From Ophiura sarsii (Eukaryota; Echinodermata; Ophiuroidea; Amphilepidida; Ophiuridae), in NCBI GenBank assembly GCA_035610835.1, contig CM069454.1:54984031-55048030 (forward strand): a stretch of 64,000 nt of DNA, given 5' to 3'. The notes below the pieces were generated by a model that saw only the letters and a list, made by a program, of their open reading frames with translations, was not told the DNA's origin and did no database searches. Of this stretch, positions 37,401 through 42,049 are shown in pieces; the stretch's first letter is position 1, and each line of letters begins with the position of its first letter. The position numbers were made by a program, and so were the translations under genes.

Positions 37401-40400
37401 GGCGGGGGAAGGGGGAGAAGACTGATAATAATTGATATCAAGATCATTTTACTTTTATTAGCTATGTGCCTGTCCAGACGACAAACTTAACCTCGAGTAT
37501 AGCGATACTTCTGCGGTAGCTTCGAGGTAACTCAAGGTCATGCAACTCTTCATTTTGTGCTAAGACCTGGGTCACAGGTCATAAATATCACTCGCGGTTA
37601 GCATTACGGATGGATTCACACGGCCCACACACTCTCGGTTAGTGCTTCGGGTTAGTTAACCGTAAGATCTTTTAGGGTTAACATTCCAGCTTTATACTCA
37701 GGGTTAGTTAACCATGACCGATTTACACGGCTGTTAACCAAGTGTTTAACCTCTAGGTTAGCAAATTTGACGCTAACCTAGAGGTTAGTGTTCCGCTAAC
37801 CTAGAGGTTAGTGTTCCTCGACGGAACGCTCCTTATGCCTGTAAATATGCTTGAAAATTTAATTGAAAATAAAATTTAAAACAATGCATTGTTGTTAGTA
37901 AGCCTATGCAGTATGCACCCTATGTGCAATCAGCTCACACCGAGAATACAGCTTGCCTGTGTGCTAGTGCAATAAAATTTAAAAAATGGGAAAAAATAGC
38001 ACTTTGCCAGAGTCACATCACACATCTGGGGTGTGGGCGTCGAGCTGTCAATCACGTTGCATCCAACACGTTGCCCAGAAAAAGCTCCACTCCCTAAATA
38101 CCTTATCGGCTCGGCATATTGTGCATATCCGCATATTGTGCATACGCCCAAATATGGGAAGCCCTTTTGCAGTTAGAATATTATGAACATTTATAAGCAT
38201 TTAAGTTAAAAATATGATTAGAGGGTATATCAAGTATACAAAAGTGGATATTACACTCTTAAGATGGTGGGGTAATTTTGAATAAGGTGCCCGGCGCCAA
38301 CTATGCACCCAAACGTAACAAACGGGGTCAAAACTGTTACAACTTAAACAAATATATTAACAAAGTCTAAAACTCACCGTCTCTGCATTTCTTGCATCCA
38401 CCCCCTACAAATAAAACAATTGAAAAGAAATTGTGACTTAACTCTTTCCGCACGGCTATTGGTTTTACCATATACAAAACAGATTTGTCAGAAACCTTCC
38501 CCCCCCCCCCAAATGAAATGACACACTCTATGTATATATACAAAGAAATAGTCGGTTATCCCCCCCCCCCCCCCCCGATCAAAGGCCTGTCCCCCTCATG
38601 CCCACACCCCCCCCCCCCCCAAAAAAATAATCATAATCATAATAATACAAATTGAAGACCCTAGTTACACTGATCAGGTTTATCAAGTGGAAAATTAGAT
38701 TCACATAAAAATTAGCTTTTAAAAAGATTAGTTTCAGACCAAATTATACTAATTTCAGGCAAATTTGACATTAATATTAAATCAAAATTTAATTTTTCCC
38801 ACAAATTTTCTTTTAAGTTGACCGCCAGCCCCACCCCAACTGATACTGATGTTGCAACAACAAGGAGGCGAGGCTAGAATAAAAGGAGTTCTATAAAAGT
38901 AATAAAACGTTCGATGATGCCAAGGTGATAAAAAAAATTGAACAAAACCACTTGCAAAACAACTTTTTATGTTAGGGTTTTCCCCTCCAATTATAGGTAT
39001 AAAACCATTCAAAAACTTAATTCTGAAGACAATGGAAGGCGTAGCTCGAATTTTCTTTTTGGTGTGTTTTGACCTGTCACAGAGATCACTAAAATGGGTT
39101 GTGTCAAGGGGCCTCCTTTGGGAAAGTATTCGTCAAAATTTTAGTGGTCACGCCTGTGTACTTTGCCATACTTGAGTGCGCTAAAAAGGACCTTGCCATG
39201 GACGTACCTTAAAAAACACCATGATGCTTTCCCAAGCTCATGTGCTATCCAGGCCCATTGAATCATCTACAGTCATCACAATAAGTAACTGACCAGGTAA
39301 TAAATGTGCTGATAACTCTAAAAGTATAACTCCTACATAAACATATTAAATTATAAACATGTTGACAAATTTCTCGTCTTGAATTTGAGATATTACACGC
39401 TAAGAATGGCTGATTATTAAGGAAGTTACAATCCCAAATGTACTGTCAAGTCTGATTTTCATTTTCACATTTTCATTTTCAACACGGGGACTCAGACCGG
39501 CAAATTATTGATTACTGGTAGTGGTAGTGCCAATTCACCCGTGTCGATGGCCTGGTTGTTGGATAGTCGACCGGTGCCATCGTTACGGTTGATCAATACG
39601 GCACACACGCTTTACCTGTATACTCTCCCCGTGTTGAAAAGAAAATGTTAAAATGAAAATCAGACTTGCCTTAACGTTTGGGATCGTAACTTCCTCATTA
39701 ATCAACCATTCTTAGCGTGTAATATCTCAAATTCAAGAAGAGAAATTTCTCAACAACTTTATAATTAAATATGTTTATGTAGAAGTTATACTTTTAAAGT
39801 TATCAGCATGTTTATTACCTGGTCAGTTACTTGTTGTGATAACTGTATAGTATTAGTAGATCCCTAACATATTGCATCATCTAATTGACCATTAAAAACT
39901 TGGTTAAAACCCACCATTTAACACATTGCTTCATGGAATGACCATGAAAACGTGGACAAGAACTATTGTCCAACTTGGACTAAAACTATTGTCCACTATG
40001 ATTGCATCATACCAATGATACTTTGGTTAAAAACCATTGTCTAGCATATTTCTACTTTGAAATGACCATTAAACCTTGGTTGAAAACTTTTGGTCTCCAT
40101 ATTGCATCATCTTAATGACCATTGGCACTCAGCTCAAAATAACCCAAAACCAGCATTAAACTTAGGAACTCGGTTCAAAATAACCAAAACACCTGCATTT
40201 TCCACCAAATCGCATACAAATTAATGATAGGAACTCAGCTCAGCTCAAAGTAACCCAAAAAACCCCACATTTTTCAACAAATTACGTCATTAAATAAAAC
40301 TTGGGTCATAACTATTGTCCAACACAACCATTGCATCATTTGACTGACCATCAAAGGTAGGTGTAAAGCATTGTTCTGGTAGATGAAATATTCTAGGTAG

Positions 40401-42022
40401 GCCTATCATTATTACAATGTTTGTTTACCATCAGTGGTGCATGTTAACTAGATGGGGGCCGGGATGGCCAAGGCTCAAACCACCCCCCCCCCCCCTCCCC
40501 TGACCCAACGAAATAACCAATTCTATGTATATTAACAAAACATAGTCCGTTATGCACCGCCCTTGTCCCCCTCATGCCCCTCCCCAAATTAAAGACCCTA
40601 GGATGCTACTGTTTGTTTACCATACATTTTTGAGGACAATAACATAATAACAATACACTGACTGTACTGATAGATGTGTAATGCCTTGACAAGGAGGGCC
40701 CTGGATGAGGGGTGGTGTGATTCATAATCGATATTATTGCATCATGTAGGGTCATACCCCTCAATGTTTAAAGGCATATTATGTGATCTTTTCCTGGGGG
40801 CGCCCTCTATTCATGATTATTTTTTAGAAAGCAGATTTTCTTGCAGATTTACATTTCTGATCATAAAATATATTCCGAGTTACAGAGCGATACGATTCCT
40901 AATTACTTCAAAATCATGATTTTAGAGTGAATTTAGAGTGAAAATAAACTAGGAATCACATAGCTCTGTAACTCAGAATATGTATGATTTATAATCAGAA
41001 ATGTAAATCTGCAAAAAAATCTACTTTTTACAGGTAAATCTAAGCTCAAGAAATGGCTGGGTATCCCAACCATTCATGGCTTTATTTGTTTAGTTTCCAA
41101 TCAATTCAAACGCTTTGCCTATATAACTATTATTAACCAACATTGATTTTACAGTACGATATAATGACTCTGTTAATGAAATAAGTAAGGCACAAAGGAT
41201 GAAGTCTTTTTTCCTTGGACCTATAATTTAAGCTTACCTGCCGCTCTTTTGTGTACGTTGAATGGCCAGGGTCGTCGGGTAGGTTCGTCAGGTACGGCGG
41301 ATACGGCTGCCTATCAATGGATGGACACAGAATACGACGGGATAAAATAATTTCAACAAACCATATAACGACCCGTAGTACCATAAACGAGTATAATAAG
41401 GTTCCAAATATGGGGATTTTACCGGGTGATTTTAATGTTATTGTAGACAAATTTGAGAACTTAACTTAGCTGTCAAATATTGAAATGTTTATTATTATTA
41501 TTATTGATTACGGGTATACACAATCGTGAGCGGATCTATGCCTGACTAGGGGCTATGACTCACCTGTTGTAATGGATTAGTTGGCGCGCTATGCCGCAGC
41601 TGGTCTTTCACCAGCAAACCACTACTGCCAGTGTTGCTGCTCTCGGGAAATTCCCTGATCGCGTCATCATTTGTTGTTTCCACACTGTCTAAGGGAAATC
41701 CCCCTGAATCTGTGAAATGTTTACATCGGGATTCCACGTGTGTAAGTCGTCTCTGAAGCTGTCCGGCATGTTCAGTTATTGCACGCTGTTGTGTGCGTAG
41801 TTCGTCGATGCTATTCAGGCAGTACGTTACGGCAATAACAGCTGCGATGCACAACAACATACAAGCAAATAACGTTACGACTAAGGCTGGCATAACCCAA
41901 CTTCGCAACGGTTTATTTCTTGTAATTAGTGTAGTATTTCTGTACATTTTAGTACTGGTATTAACGCCATCCATGTTAAAATTTGTGAAGCTCGTTTGAT
42001 ACCAATTGATTTGATCATGCAA
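6130..42022 (-). CDS. EDA-like: Ectodysplasin-like TNF-superfamily ligand, whole gene model with alternative exons
   Basis: The model joins, on the minus strand, 42022-41564, 41310-41238, 38404-38378, 31846-31811, 28633-28589, 26731-26589, then 25159-25078 or 25018-24961, then 13407-13280, then 10891-10655 or 9031-8786 or 6372-6130. All introns are GT-AG and all phases agree, so each of the six combinations stays open to a stop (about 401-412 residues). The product is a type II membrane protein: cytoplasmic tail, transmembrane helix, stalk, short collagen helix and C-terminal TNF domain. Among TNF ligands this collagen-plus-TNF order is the hallmark of ectodysplasin A, a trimeric ligand shed from the cell surface that signals through EDAR/XEDAR-type receptors to NF-kB. 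The receptor here is unknown. The family assignment is from remembered EDA features and visible motifs. Introns are 59 bp to about 11.5 kb and filled with MITEs. No second gene is visible inside them. Confidence 0.9.
6546..6724 (+). repeat. MITE-1, copy 5, internally deleted
   Basis: TTAACCTTTTCCACGCATC at the left and GACGAGTGTTAA at the right, with about 70 bp of the body missing. It lies in the intron before exon 9c. Confidence 0.8.
6737..6936. repeat. MITE, family TACTGTAAAAG, copy 2
   Basis: Starts TACTGTAAAAGCCAATATTT and ends TCAGCTTTTACAGTA, with GCGCGAAAAGCACGAAAAT inside. Confidence 0.75.
7302..7541 (+). repeat. MITE-1, copy 6
   Basis: TTAAACACTTTCCATGCG to GGGTGGAAAGTGC with the standard body; the right TTAA is lost. 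Confidence 0.85.
7661..7753. repeat. Short inverted repeat
   Basis: CAATTAAATGTTCTATCTTT and its complement flank about 45 bp, a hairpin-forming element. Confidence 0.6.
7955..8119. repeat. MITE, family GGCGACAAAAAACCCTGTT, copy 3
   Basis: GAAGAAAAAACCCTGTTCTT, then GGCCCGACCGACCC, ending CGCCCGTAAAACAG and TTTTCGTCGCCTC. Confidence 0.55.
8282..8287 (-). promoter_or_regulatory. Possible polyadenylation signal for terminal exon 9b
   Basis: AATAAA on the minus strand, about 500 bp after the stop of exon 9b. A TTAA-type MITE (8377-8622) would lie within the 3' UTR. Single hexamers are common by chance in AT-rich DNA. Confidence 0.3.
8377..8622 (+). repeat. MITE-1, copy 7
   Basis: A nearly complete copy, TTAACACTTTCCACGCGGC to GCCGCGTGGAAAGTGTTAA, with TTAA at both ends. 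It lies 160 bp after the stop of exon 9b, probably in its 3' UTR. Confidence 0.92.
8786..9031 (-). CDS. EDA-like: Exon 9b: alternative terminal TNF exon, version 2
   Basis: After the acceptor ACGACTACAG it reads 81 residues to a stop at 8786, from MLYHDAQGNAMGHSLYI to TFWGIIKMF. It shares with exon 9a the MLY-D start, GHS-Y, the paired Cys (LTCAQ and KTCHIAGLV), the IP-G turn, VGI and the final GI. The loop between the cysteines is three residues longer, and one sequon NNT is present. It is clearly diverged from 9a but keeps all structural positions, which suggests selection and not recent duplication. The acceptor phase is 0, as in the other two. Confidence 0.92.
   Translation of the reverse strand: MLYHDAQGNAMGHSLYINNTKTLTCAQSTSDPDDIRNLKTCHIAGLVKIPKGYHVGIKLTFNDRIISFARDKTFWGIIKMF
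9040..10160. other. Intron between terminal exons 9a and 9b, no gene seen
   Basis: It holds an AATGAATAAT run near 9045-9080 and G runs near 9310-9330. The rest is unique AT-rich sequence with no conserved frame on either strand. Confidence 0.5.
10161..10367. repeat. MITE, family TACTGTAAAAG, copy 3
   Basis: Starts TACTGTAAAAGCGGAAATGT and ends ATTTCCACTTTTACAGTA, with several GCG(T/A)GAAAAT motifs. Confidence 0.75.
10188..10196 (-). promoter_or_regulatory. Possible polyadenylation signals for terminal exon 9a
   Basis: Two overlapping AATAAA hexamers on the minus strand, about 460 bp after the exon 9a stop. They are the first after the stop and lie inside a TACTGTAAAAG-type MITE (10161-10367). 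Confidence 0.3.
10463..10634. repeat. MITE with poly-G and poly-C ends, copy 2
   Basis: A G run and GAGTTTTTTAGTC at the left, GTGAGTACCCC with C runs at the right. The core TATGTGCTGCTCTA matches copy 1. Confidence 0.6.
10655..10891 (-). CDS. EDA-like: Exon 9a: alternative terminal TNF exon, version 1
   Basis: After the acceptor ACCTACAG the exon reads 78 residues to a stop at 10655. It starts MLYYDPRPFMGHSVYV and ends AYFGLIRVQ. These match human EDA well, with YY near the start, two Cys in the places of its CTRS and TCYTAG segments, and FFGAIRL near the end. Here the Cys lie in SCTECT and FNTCYIGG, so there is one extra Cys. The strand end FGLI is typical of TNF domains. Base composition is richer in GC and CpG than the flanks, as expected for coding sequence. 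It is the terminal exon nearest the core, 2.4 kb downstream of it. Confidence 0.93.
   Translation of the reverse strand: MLYYDPRPFMGHSVYVAGEKRFSCTECTVNPSLKFNTCYIGGLVFIPEGGKVGIQVNYDNVMVSLHYDSAYFGLIRVQ
10965..11130. repeat. Tandem duplication of about 75 bp
   Basis: GGGTTATTGGGAAGATTACA followed by TATAACAGATTGACCTA occurs twice with small changes. It lies in the intron before exon 9a. Confidence 0.7.
11131..12434. other. Intron sequence, no gene or repeat recognised
   Basis: AT-rich unique sequence. A short open frame at 11897-12136 has no family resemblance and no coding signature. Confidence 0.45.
12435..12834. repeat. 27-bp tandem array with hairpin units
   Basis: About 15 copies of GGTTGCTATCTACTGAAGAT followed by AGTGTCA. 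Each unit has the inverted pair CTATCT and AGATAG around ACTGA. Because 27 is a multiple of three, both strands stay open for about 138 codons, so the long frames here are by-products of the array. Confidence 0.95.
13280..13407 (-). CDS. EDA-like: Exon 8: TNF domain core, shared by all isoforms
   Basis: The acceptor is ATCCTTACAG and the donor GTAAGC. It enters in phase 1, leaves in phase 0 and encodes 43 residues from GWIPHW to VYYVYSQ. The segment VTVRDAGVYYVYSQ matches the TNF family signature position by position: V-x-V, three residues, then G-V-Y, two aromatic or aliphatic residues, two free positions, then Gln. The segment before it (HLHTHSG) lines up with FKLHPRSG of human EDA. An N-glycosylation sequon NVT is present. 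The exon ends right after YSQ, where vertebrate EDA varies by two residues between A1 and A2. Only one copy of this exon is visible in the window. Confidence 0.95.
13441..13981. repeat. A/C-rich simple repeats (CAA and AAC)
   Basis: Degenerate AACAACAAC and AATAACAAT runs at 13470-13660 and 13840-13980, with unique sequence between. Confidence 0.75.
13982..14277. repeat. MITE, family AGGCCAAACAAAGAAGA, copy 1
   Basis: Starts TTAGGCCAAACAAAGAAGAT and ends CTTCTTTGTTTGGCCTTA. The body has AAGCCCGCCCGCATTGGTAT. Related copies are at 34171 and 24408. Confidence 0.8.
14377..15007 (-). repeat. MITE-1, copy 8, carrying a nested mariner-like element
   Basis: The left end TTAACACTTTCCACGCGG and the right end GCCGCGTGGAAAGTGTTA belong to one MITE-1 copy, split after ACCATA by the element at 14412-14790. 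Confidence 0.9.
14412..14790. mobile_element. Mariner-like non-autonomous element nested in MITE-1
   Basis: Long inverted ends start CAGGGTGGTCCCAAAAAAAC and end GGACCACCCTG. TA is duplicated on both sides, and the host copy resumes at once with TACAAAACAG. Length is 379 bp, with no transposase. Confidence 0.88.
15260..15505. repeat. Decayed TACTGTAAAAG-type MITE
   Basis: GCGAAAAATTAATTGTGCG followed by CACTTGTACAGTAG at the right end; the left end is not clear. Confidence 0.4.
15906..16631. repeat. About 22-bp tandem array with a 68-bp higher-order unit
   Basis: More than 30 copies of ACTGCTGATAGCAATGCAAG with CT ends. Variants alternate (GCAAGTT, GCGAGCTT, GAAGTGCAAG). A 68-bp three-part unit repeats exactly from about 16015 to 16151. 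The array is in the long intron before exon 8. Confidence 0.93.
16961..17205 (-). repeat. MITE-1, copy 9
   Basis: TTAACACTTTTCACGCGGC to GCCGCGTGGAAAGTGCTAA with full body. Confidence 0.9.
17206..17880. other. Intron sequence, nothing recognised
   Basis: Unique AT-rich sequence without open frames of note or inverted repeats that I can see. Confidence 0.4.
17885..18080. repeat. Fragment of GGCGTAACC / ATGCCTGTCCCC repeat, copy 1
   Basis: GGGCGTAACCTCCCTCTATG, then AATAAGTCAGTTATGCCC and CACATGCCTGTCCCC. Related stretches are at 38500, 40440 and 42687. Confidence 0.6.
18697..18915 (+). repeat. MITE-1, copy 10
   Basis: TTAACACTTTCCACGCGGC to GCCGCATGGAAAGTATTAA, with a short deletion near the left. 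Confidence 0.88.
18980..19299. repeat. Fold-back element with ACACTGCAAATCTAA ends
   Basis: Arms read ACACTGCAAATCTAAATGTT and GAACGCATTAATGCTCTAAG, with complements at 19245-19299. The interior has several TGTTAA and GTTCA motifs. Confidence 0.8.
19370..19646. repeat. Fold-back element
   Basis: Arms of about 90 bp start TTTTTCGAGCCATTATTCTT; the complementary arm is at 19555-19646. The spacer has unique sequence. Confidence 0.7.
19886..20201. repeat. MITE with TTAA-AGGGAAGCGG ends
   Basis: Starts TTAAAGGGAAGCGGTCATGG and ends CACCATGCGCTATTCCCTTT followed by AA. TTAA flanks both sides. This is a separate family from MITE-1. Confidence 0.72.
20226..20847 (+). repeat. MITE-1, copy 11, split by a SINE
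   Basis: Left part TTTACACTTTCCACGCGGCA to ACAAGCC, right part TATTGGTTCAGTAATC to GTGTTAA. The split point is inside the conserved CCTAGTATTGG segment. Confidence 0.88.
20358..20742 (+). mobile_element. tRNA-derived SINE nested in MITE-1
   Basis: The start resembles a tRNA gene: the A box TGGCGCAGTCGG (20370) is followed by TTAGAGCG. A weak B box GAGTTCAATAT lies near 20439. It is not a working tRNA, since the stems and anticodon region are not intact. A body of about 230 bp follows, ending in a GATGATGATGAGATGATG tail, as expected for mobilisation by a LINE. Confidence 0.75.
21219..21765. repeat. Direct duplication, two copies of about 240 bp
   Basis: CACCTCTTGTTGATCAAC, GTTCCATTCCATGCAT and GACACTCCCTT(T/C)GAATGC occur in the same order at 21219-21480 and 21539-21765. 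The open frames on both strands here follow from this duplication. Confidence 0.8.
21832..21997. repeat. Inverted repeat with strong hairpin
   Basis: ACAAATACTACATGGT and GAGGTACTGGCTACAGGC pair with complements at 21930-21997 around a short GC-rich loop. Confidence 0.75.
22534..23147. repeat. Large fold-back element, about 220-bp arms
   Basis: Arms 22534-22758 and 22924-23147 are near-perfect complements, starting AAAGGGTTCAACAAAAGAAA. The loop of about 165 bp is unrelated. No transposase is present. Confidence 0.88.
23182..23910. repeat. Large fold-back element with TTAA-GGGGGCTGTGCACC ends
   Basis: TTAA flanks both ends. The arms of over 300 bp (to about 23540 and from about 23560) pair almost throughout, so the whole element can fold into a long hairpin. 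Confidence 0.88.
24408..24829. repeat. MITE related to AGGCCAAACAAAGAAGA, copy 3
   Basis: GTTTGTCTCAAAGCTTGCG at the left and GCAAGCTTTGAGACAAACC then TTTGTTTGGCC at the right. The interior is T-rich. Confidence 0.65.
24961..25018 (-). CDS. EDA-like: Exon 7b: alternative start of TNF domain, version 2
   Basis: The acceptor is TTATCCATAG and the donor GTAAGT. It enters in phase 0, leaves in phase 1 and encodes 19 residues, FSGLPVAHFEGDITSAVSA. The core PVAHFEGD repeats the AAHFEGN of exon 7a, so this is a diverged duplicate eight residues shorter. It is followed in frame by the same TNF core exon at 13407. Keeping an open frame and both consensus splice sites argues against a dead copy. Confidence 0.8.
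25078..25159 (-). CDS. EDA-like: Exon 7a: alternative start of TNF domain, version 1
   Basis: The acceptor is CTCTGCAG and the donor GTAAGTG. It enters in phase 0, leaves in phase 1 and encodes 27 residues ending AAAHFEGNREATVTIGP. The AAAHFEG stretch corresponds to the first beta strand of TNF domains (AAVVHLQG in human EDA). It lies only 59 bp before exon 7b, which starts and ends in the same phases. The two cannot be joined in frame, so they look mutually exclusive. Confidence 0.88.
25160..26588. other. Intron between exons 6 and 7a, with homopolymers
   Basis: Contains a C run near 25285-25302 after a GGCGCTACAGGGGGGGC stretch, and G runs near 26167. Otherwise unique sequence; the short frames lack coding character. 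Confidence 0.45.
26589..26731 (-). CDS. EDA-like: Exon 6: end of collagen, CVC motif and Pro/Thr linker
   Basis: This 143-bp exon follows a TTTCTAG acceptor and ends at CAG before GTGAAT. It enters in phase 1 and leaves in phase 0. It begins GPPGECVCPS, the last two collagen triplets followed by a Cys-X-Cys pair. About 38 residues rich in Pro, Thr and Ala follow, ending TTAPPQ, a flexible linker likely to carry O-linked sugars. With the CKKC of exon 3 this brackets the collagen helix by cysteines on both sides. The exon hands over in the same phase to either of the two TNF-start exons. Confidence 0.87.
27013..27346. repeat. MITE with poly-G and poly-C ends, copy 3
   Basis: Starts with a G run and TACTTGGCTTATACGATATA. 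The core ATGTGCCACTCTAATGGGTC and CCCCTGACCAAACCAAATCC match copy 1; the C run at the right is lost. Confidence 0.68.
27932..28532. repeat. MITE, family GGCGACAAAAAACCCTGTT, copy 4, with nested G-rich element
   Basis: AAGGCGACAAAAAGAAGAAA and CCCTGTTCTACGGGC at the left, GAACAGGGTGGG and GCGTCGTC at the right. Inside, 27979-28335 is a second element bounded by G runs that resembles the poly-G MITE. Confidence 0.6.
28589..28633 (-). CDS. EDA-like: Exon 5: 45-bp collagen exon
   Basis: The acceptor is CACCACCAG and the donor GTAGGC. In phase 1 it reads GSKGDKGERGQRGERG, five Gly-X-Y triplets plus the glycine that spans the junction. Alternating charged X and Y residues (Lys, Asp, Glu, Arg) would stabilise a short triple helix by salt bridges. 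The bases just upstream read CCACCATCACCACCAG, so the exon could in principle extend further, but the phase fits only this acceptor. Confidence 0.9.
28768..28870. repeat. Degenerate TTAGGG-like repeats
   Basis: GGTTAGGGTTAAATAAG and GGGTAAGGGTTAGGGTTTA within a run of similar motifs, in the intron between exons 5 and 6. Confidence 0.5.
28920..29150. repeat. Poly-G and poly-C bounded segment
   Basis: G runs at 28929-28950 and a run of 23 C at 29122-29144 enclose unique sequence; probably a decayed relative of the poly-G MITE. Confidence 0.4.
29303..29977. mobile_element. Possible mariner-like non-autonomous element
   Basis: The left end has ACAGAGTAAAAAAAAGGGTG with TACTCAA. The right end has GAGTACACTTTTCTTTGACT with CACCCTG, then TA. 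The ends are inverted but imperfect. Confidence 0.5.
29980..31107. other. Intron sequence, nothing recognised
   Basis: Unique AT-rich sequence without open frames or repeats that I can support. Confidence 0.4.
31110..31311 (+). repeat. MITE-1, copy 12, with internal deletion
   Basis: TTAACACTTTCCACGCGAC to CATGGAAAGTGTTAA; part of the body before the right end is missing. The right TTAA is shared with the next element. Confidence 0.88.
31308..31671. repeat. MITE with TTAA-AGGTAGATGACCCG ends, copy 1
   Basis: Starts TTAAAGGTAGATGACCCGAT and ends in its complement, then TTAA. It abuts MITE-1 copy 12 with a single TTAA between them. Confidence 0.88.
31690..31800. repeat. AATTAATATCTCTTAATTACACT tandem repeat
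   Basis: About four copies of a 23-bp AT-rich unit immediately downstream (gene sense) of exon 4. Confidence 0.75.
31811..31846 (-). CDS. EDA-like: Exon 4: 36-bp collagen exon
   Basis: The exon sits between an acceptor ending AAAG and the donor GTAATT. In phase 1 it reads GAQGDRGDRGRRG, four Gly-X-Y triplets plus the shared glycine. It is unusually rich in Asp and Arg. The stretch RGRR matches the furin pattern R-X-(K/R)-R, although inside a triple helix it might be hidden. The collagen repeat, the nine-base multiple length and the phase agreement make this a confident exon. Confidence 0.88.
31916..32290. repeat. A/T-rich MITE with TTAGGC ends
   Basis: TTAGGCAAAAAAAAAAAATG then TTATGTTGTCCTCGAC, with complement at 32250-32290. 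The interior is nearly all A or T runs and creates the spurious F- and K-rich frame on the minus strand. Confidence 0.65.
32440..32945. repeat. 28-bp minisatellite, diverged part
   Basis: Degenerate units around TCAAGTCAAGTCAAATATTT and TTGATCCATTAGG. The same unit becomes near-perfect at 33493-34060. Confidence 0.85.
33005..33370. repeat. MITE with TTAA-AGGTAGATGACCCG ends, copy 2
   Basis: Nearly identical to the copy at 31308-31671, with TTAA on both sides. It interrupts the TCAAGTCAAG minisatellite. Confidence 0.9.
33493..34060. repeat. 28-bp minisatellite, near-perfect part
   Basis: About 18 copies of GTCAAATATTTCTAAATTTT with CAAGTCAA, with single-base variants (TTCTC, CTTTCC). Confidence 0.93.
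34171..34806. repeat. MITE, family AGGCCAAACAAAGAAGA, copy 2, with nested element
   Basis: TTAGGCCAAACAAAGAAGAA and GCCCGCCCGCATTGG at the left, GACAGACCTTCTTTGTTTG at the right. Inside, 34362-34670 is another inverted-repeat element with GAAGTTGACTTGCCCTTTC ends and long A and T runs. Confidence 0.75.
34809..35012. repeat. MITE, family TACTGTAAAAG, copy 4
   Basis: Starts TACTGTAAAAGCTGAAAATT and ends AAAAATATTGGCTTTTAAAT. The body matches the copy at 6737 in reverse. Confidence 0.7.
35402..35574. repeat. MITE with poly-G and poly-C ends, copy 4
   Basis: CCGGGTGGGGGG and GTACTCACG at the left, GAGTACCCCCC and CCGGGG at the right, so the inverted ends are clear. The core is shortened. Confidence 0.75.
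35575..36089. other. Intron sequence, nothing recognised
   Basis: Unique AT-rich sequence. The short minus-strand frame at 35786-35986 has no family resemblance. Confidence 0.4.
36090..36302. mobile_element. Mariner-like MITE, 213 bp
   Basis: Ends CACTGAGCCAAAAAAGAAAC and its complement, with TA on both sides; about 50 bp of paired arms. Confidence 0.82.
36680..36730. repeat. Poly-C tracts
   Basis: Two C runs of 17 and 17-18 bases separated by AG, source of the proline-rich frames here. Confidence 0.85.
37146..37397. repeat. MITE, family GGCGACAAAAAACCCTGTT, copy 5
   Basis: AGACAACAAAATAACCCTGT with TCTACAGGCGAC at the left, AGAACAGGTGTTTTTTTGTT with GTCGCC at the right. Confidence 0.62.
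37480..37830. repeat. GGTTAG palindrome-rich segment
   Basis: Repeated GGTTAGTTAACC, AACCTCTAGGTTAG and CTAACCTAGAGGTTAGTG, so the strand folds on itself at several places. No coding frame. Confidence 0.55.
38378..38404 (-). CDS. EDA-like: Exon 3: 27-bp microexon with CKKC motif
   Basis: The acceptor is TTTTATTTGTAG and the donor is GTGAGT. With one base carried from exon 2 it reads GGGCKKCRDG and leaves in phase 1. The CXXC pair directly precedes the Gly-X-Y triplets and may form interchain disulfides that hold the three chains in register. The length is a multiple of nine, as in classic collagen exons. A 27-bp exon can arise by chance, but both splice sites are strong and the phase and glycine positions fit both sides. 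Confidence 0.75.
38438..38502 (-). repeat. MITE-1, copy 13, truncated
   Basis: TTAACTCTTTCCGCACGGCT to CAGAAACCTTCC; the rest is replaced by C-rich sequence. It lies 34 bp upstream of exon 3 in gene sense. Confidence 0.75.
38503..38670. repeat. C-rich GGCGTAACC-type repeat fragment, copy 2
   Basis: CCCCAAATGAAATGACACAC, a TATGTATATA segment, and CCTGTCCCCCTCATGCCC, as at 42730. Confidence 0.6.
39275..39844. repeat. Large fold-back element, over 200-bp arms
   Basis: Starts ATCACAATAAGTAACTGACC; the complement ends GGTCAGTTACTTGTTGTGAT at 39841. The spacer contains CpG-rich unique sequence. It lies in the intron between exons 2 and 3. Confidence 0.88.
39850..40431. repeat. Diverged tandem repeats around TTGCATCAT and ACCATTAAA
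   Basis: Phrases such as ATTGCATCAT, AATGACCATTAAA, CTTGGTTAAAAC and ATTGTCCA recur about every 60 bp, too diverged for a clean unit. Confidence 0.55.
40432..40600. repeat. C-rich GGCGTAACC-type repeat fragment, copy 3
   Basis: AGTGGTGCATGTTAAC, C runs, TCTATGTATATT and AGTCCGTTATGC as in the other copies. Confidence 0.55.
40768..41034. repeat. Fold-back MITE, family TTAA-AGGCATATTATG, copy 2, partial
   Basis: A complete left arm from TTTAAAGGCATATTATGTGA, then a shortened right arm ending near CTACTTTTTACAGG; the right end is missing. Confidence 0.8.
41238..41310 (-). CDS. EDA-like: Exon 2: basic extracellular stalk
   Basis: This 73-bp exon has an acceptor ending GATAG and a GTAAGC donor. 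It enters in phase 0 and leaves in phase 1, which fits both neighbours. It encodes about 24 residues with a Pro/Arg-rich stretch (PTRRPWPF) followed by VHKRAAG. The KR pair is a possible processing point, but the fourth upstream residue is not Arg, so it is not a classic furin site. Vertebrate EDA is released by furin just before its collagen part, so position and basic character fit. The pyrimidine tract of the acceptor is weak, which makes this one of the less certain exons. A longer open frame over 41133-41450 is in another frame and is not used. Confidence 0.72.
41564..42022 (-). CDS. EDA-like: Exon 1: cytoplasmic tail, membrane anchor and coiled-coil stalk
   Basis: This exon gives 153 residues, starting at the ATG at 42022 and ending in frame at CAG before a GTGAGT donor (phase 0). 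Residues 1-42 are polar with basic residues at 35, 37 and 40 just before the membrane. Residues about 43-68 form one hydrophobic helix (starting VMPALVVTLFACML), a type II signal anchor with no cleavable signal peptide. Residues about 71-100 are rich in Leu, Gln, Arg and Glu with a heptad-like spacing, which suits a trimeric stalk. Residues 101-153 are polar and Ser/Thr rich. A second in-frame Met lies at residue 17 and a third at 26, and either could be the true start. An upstream ATG (ATG CCG TAG) lies about 18 bases before the chosen start. The role as the TNF-ligand N-terminus is inferred from the exons that follow. Confidence 0.85.
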
Positions 42023-42049
42023 TATACTACGGCATGCTATCAGTGGAAA

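Noticed and set aside
41133..41450. Minus-strand frame of 105 codons between exons 1 and 2
   Set aside because: It overlaps exon 2 but in another frame; only the frame of the spliced model fits the collagen exons.
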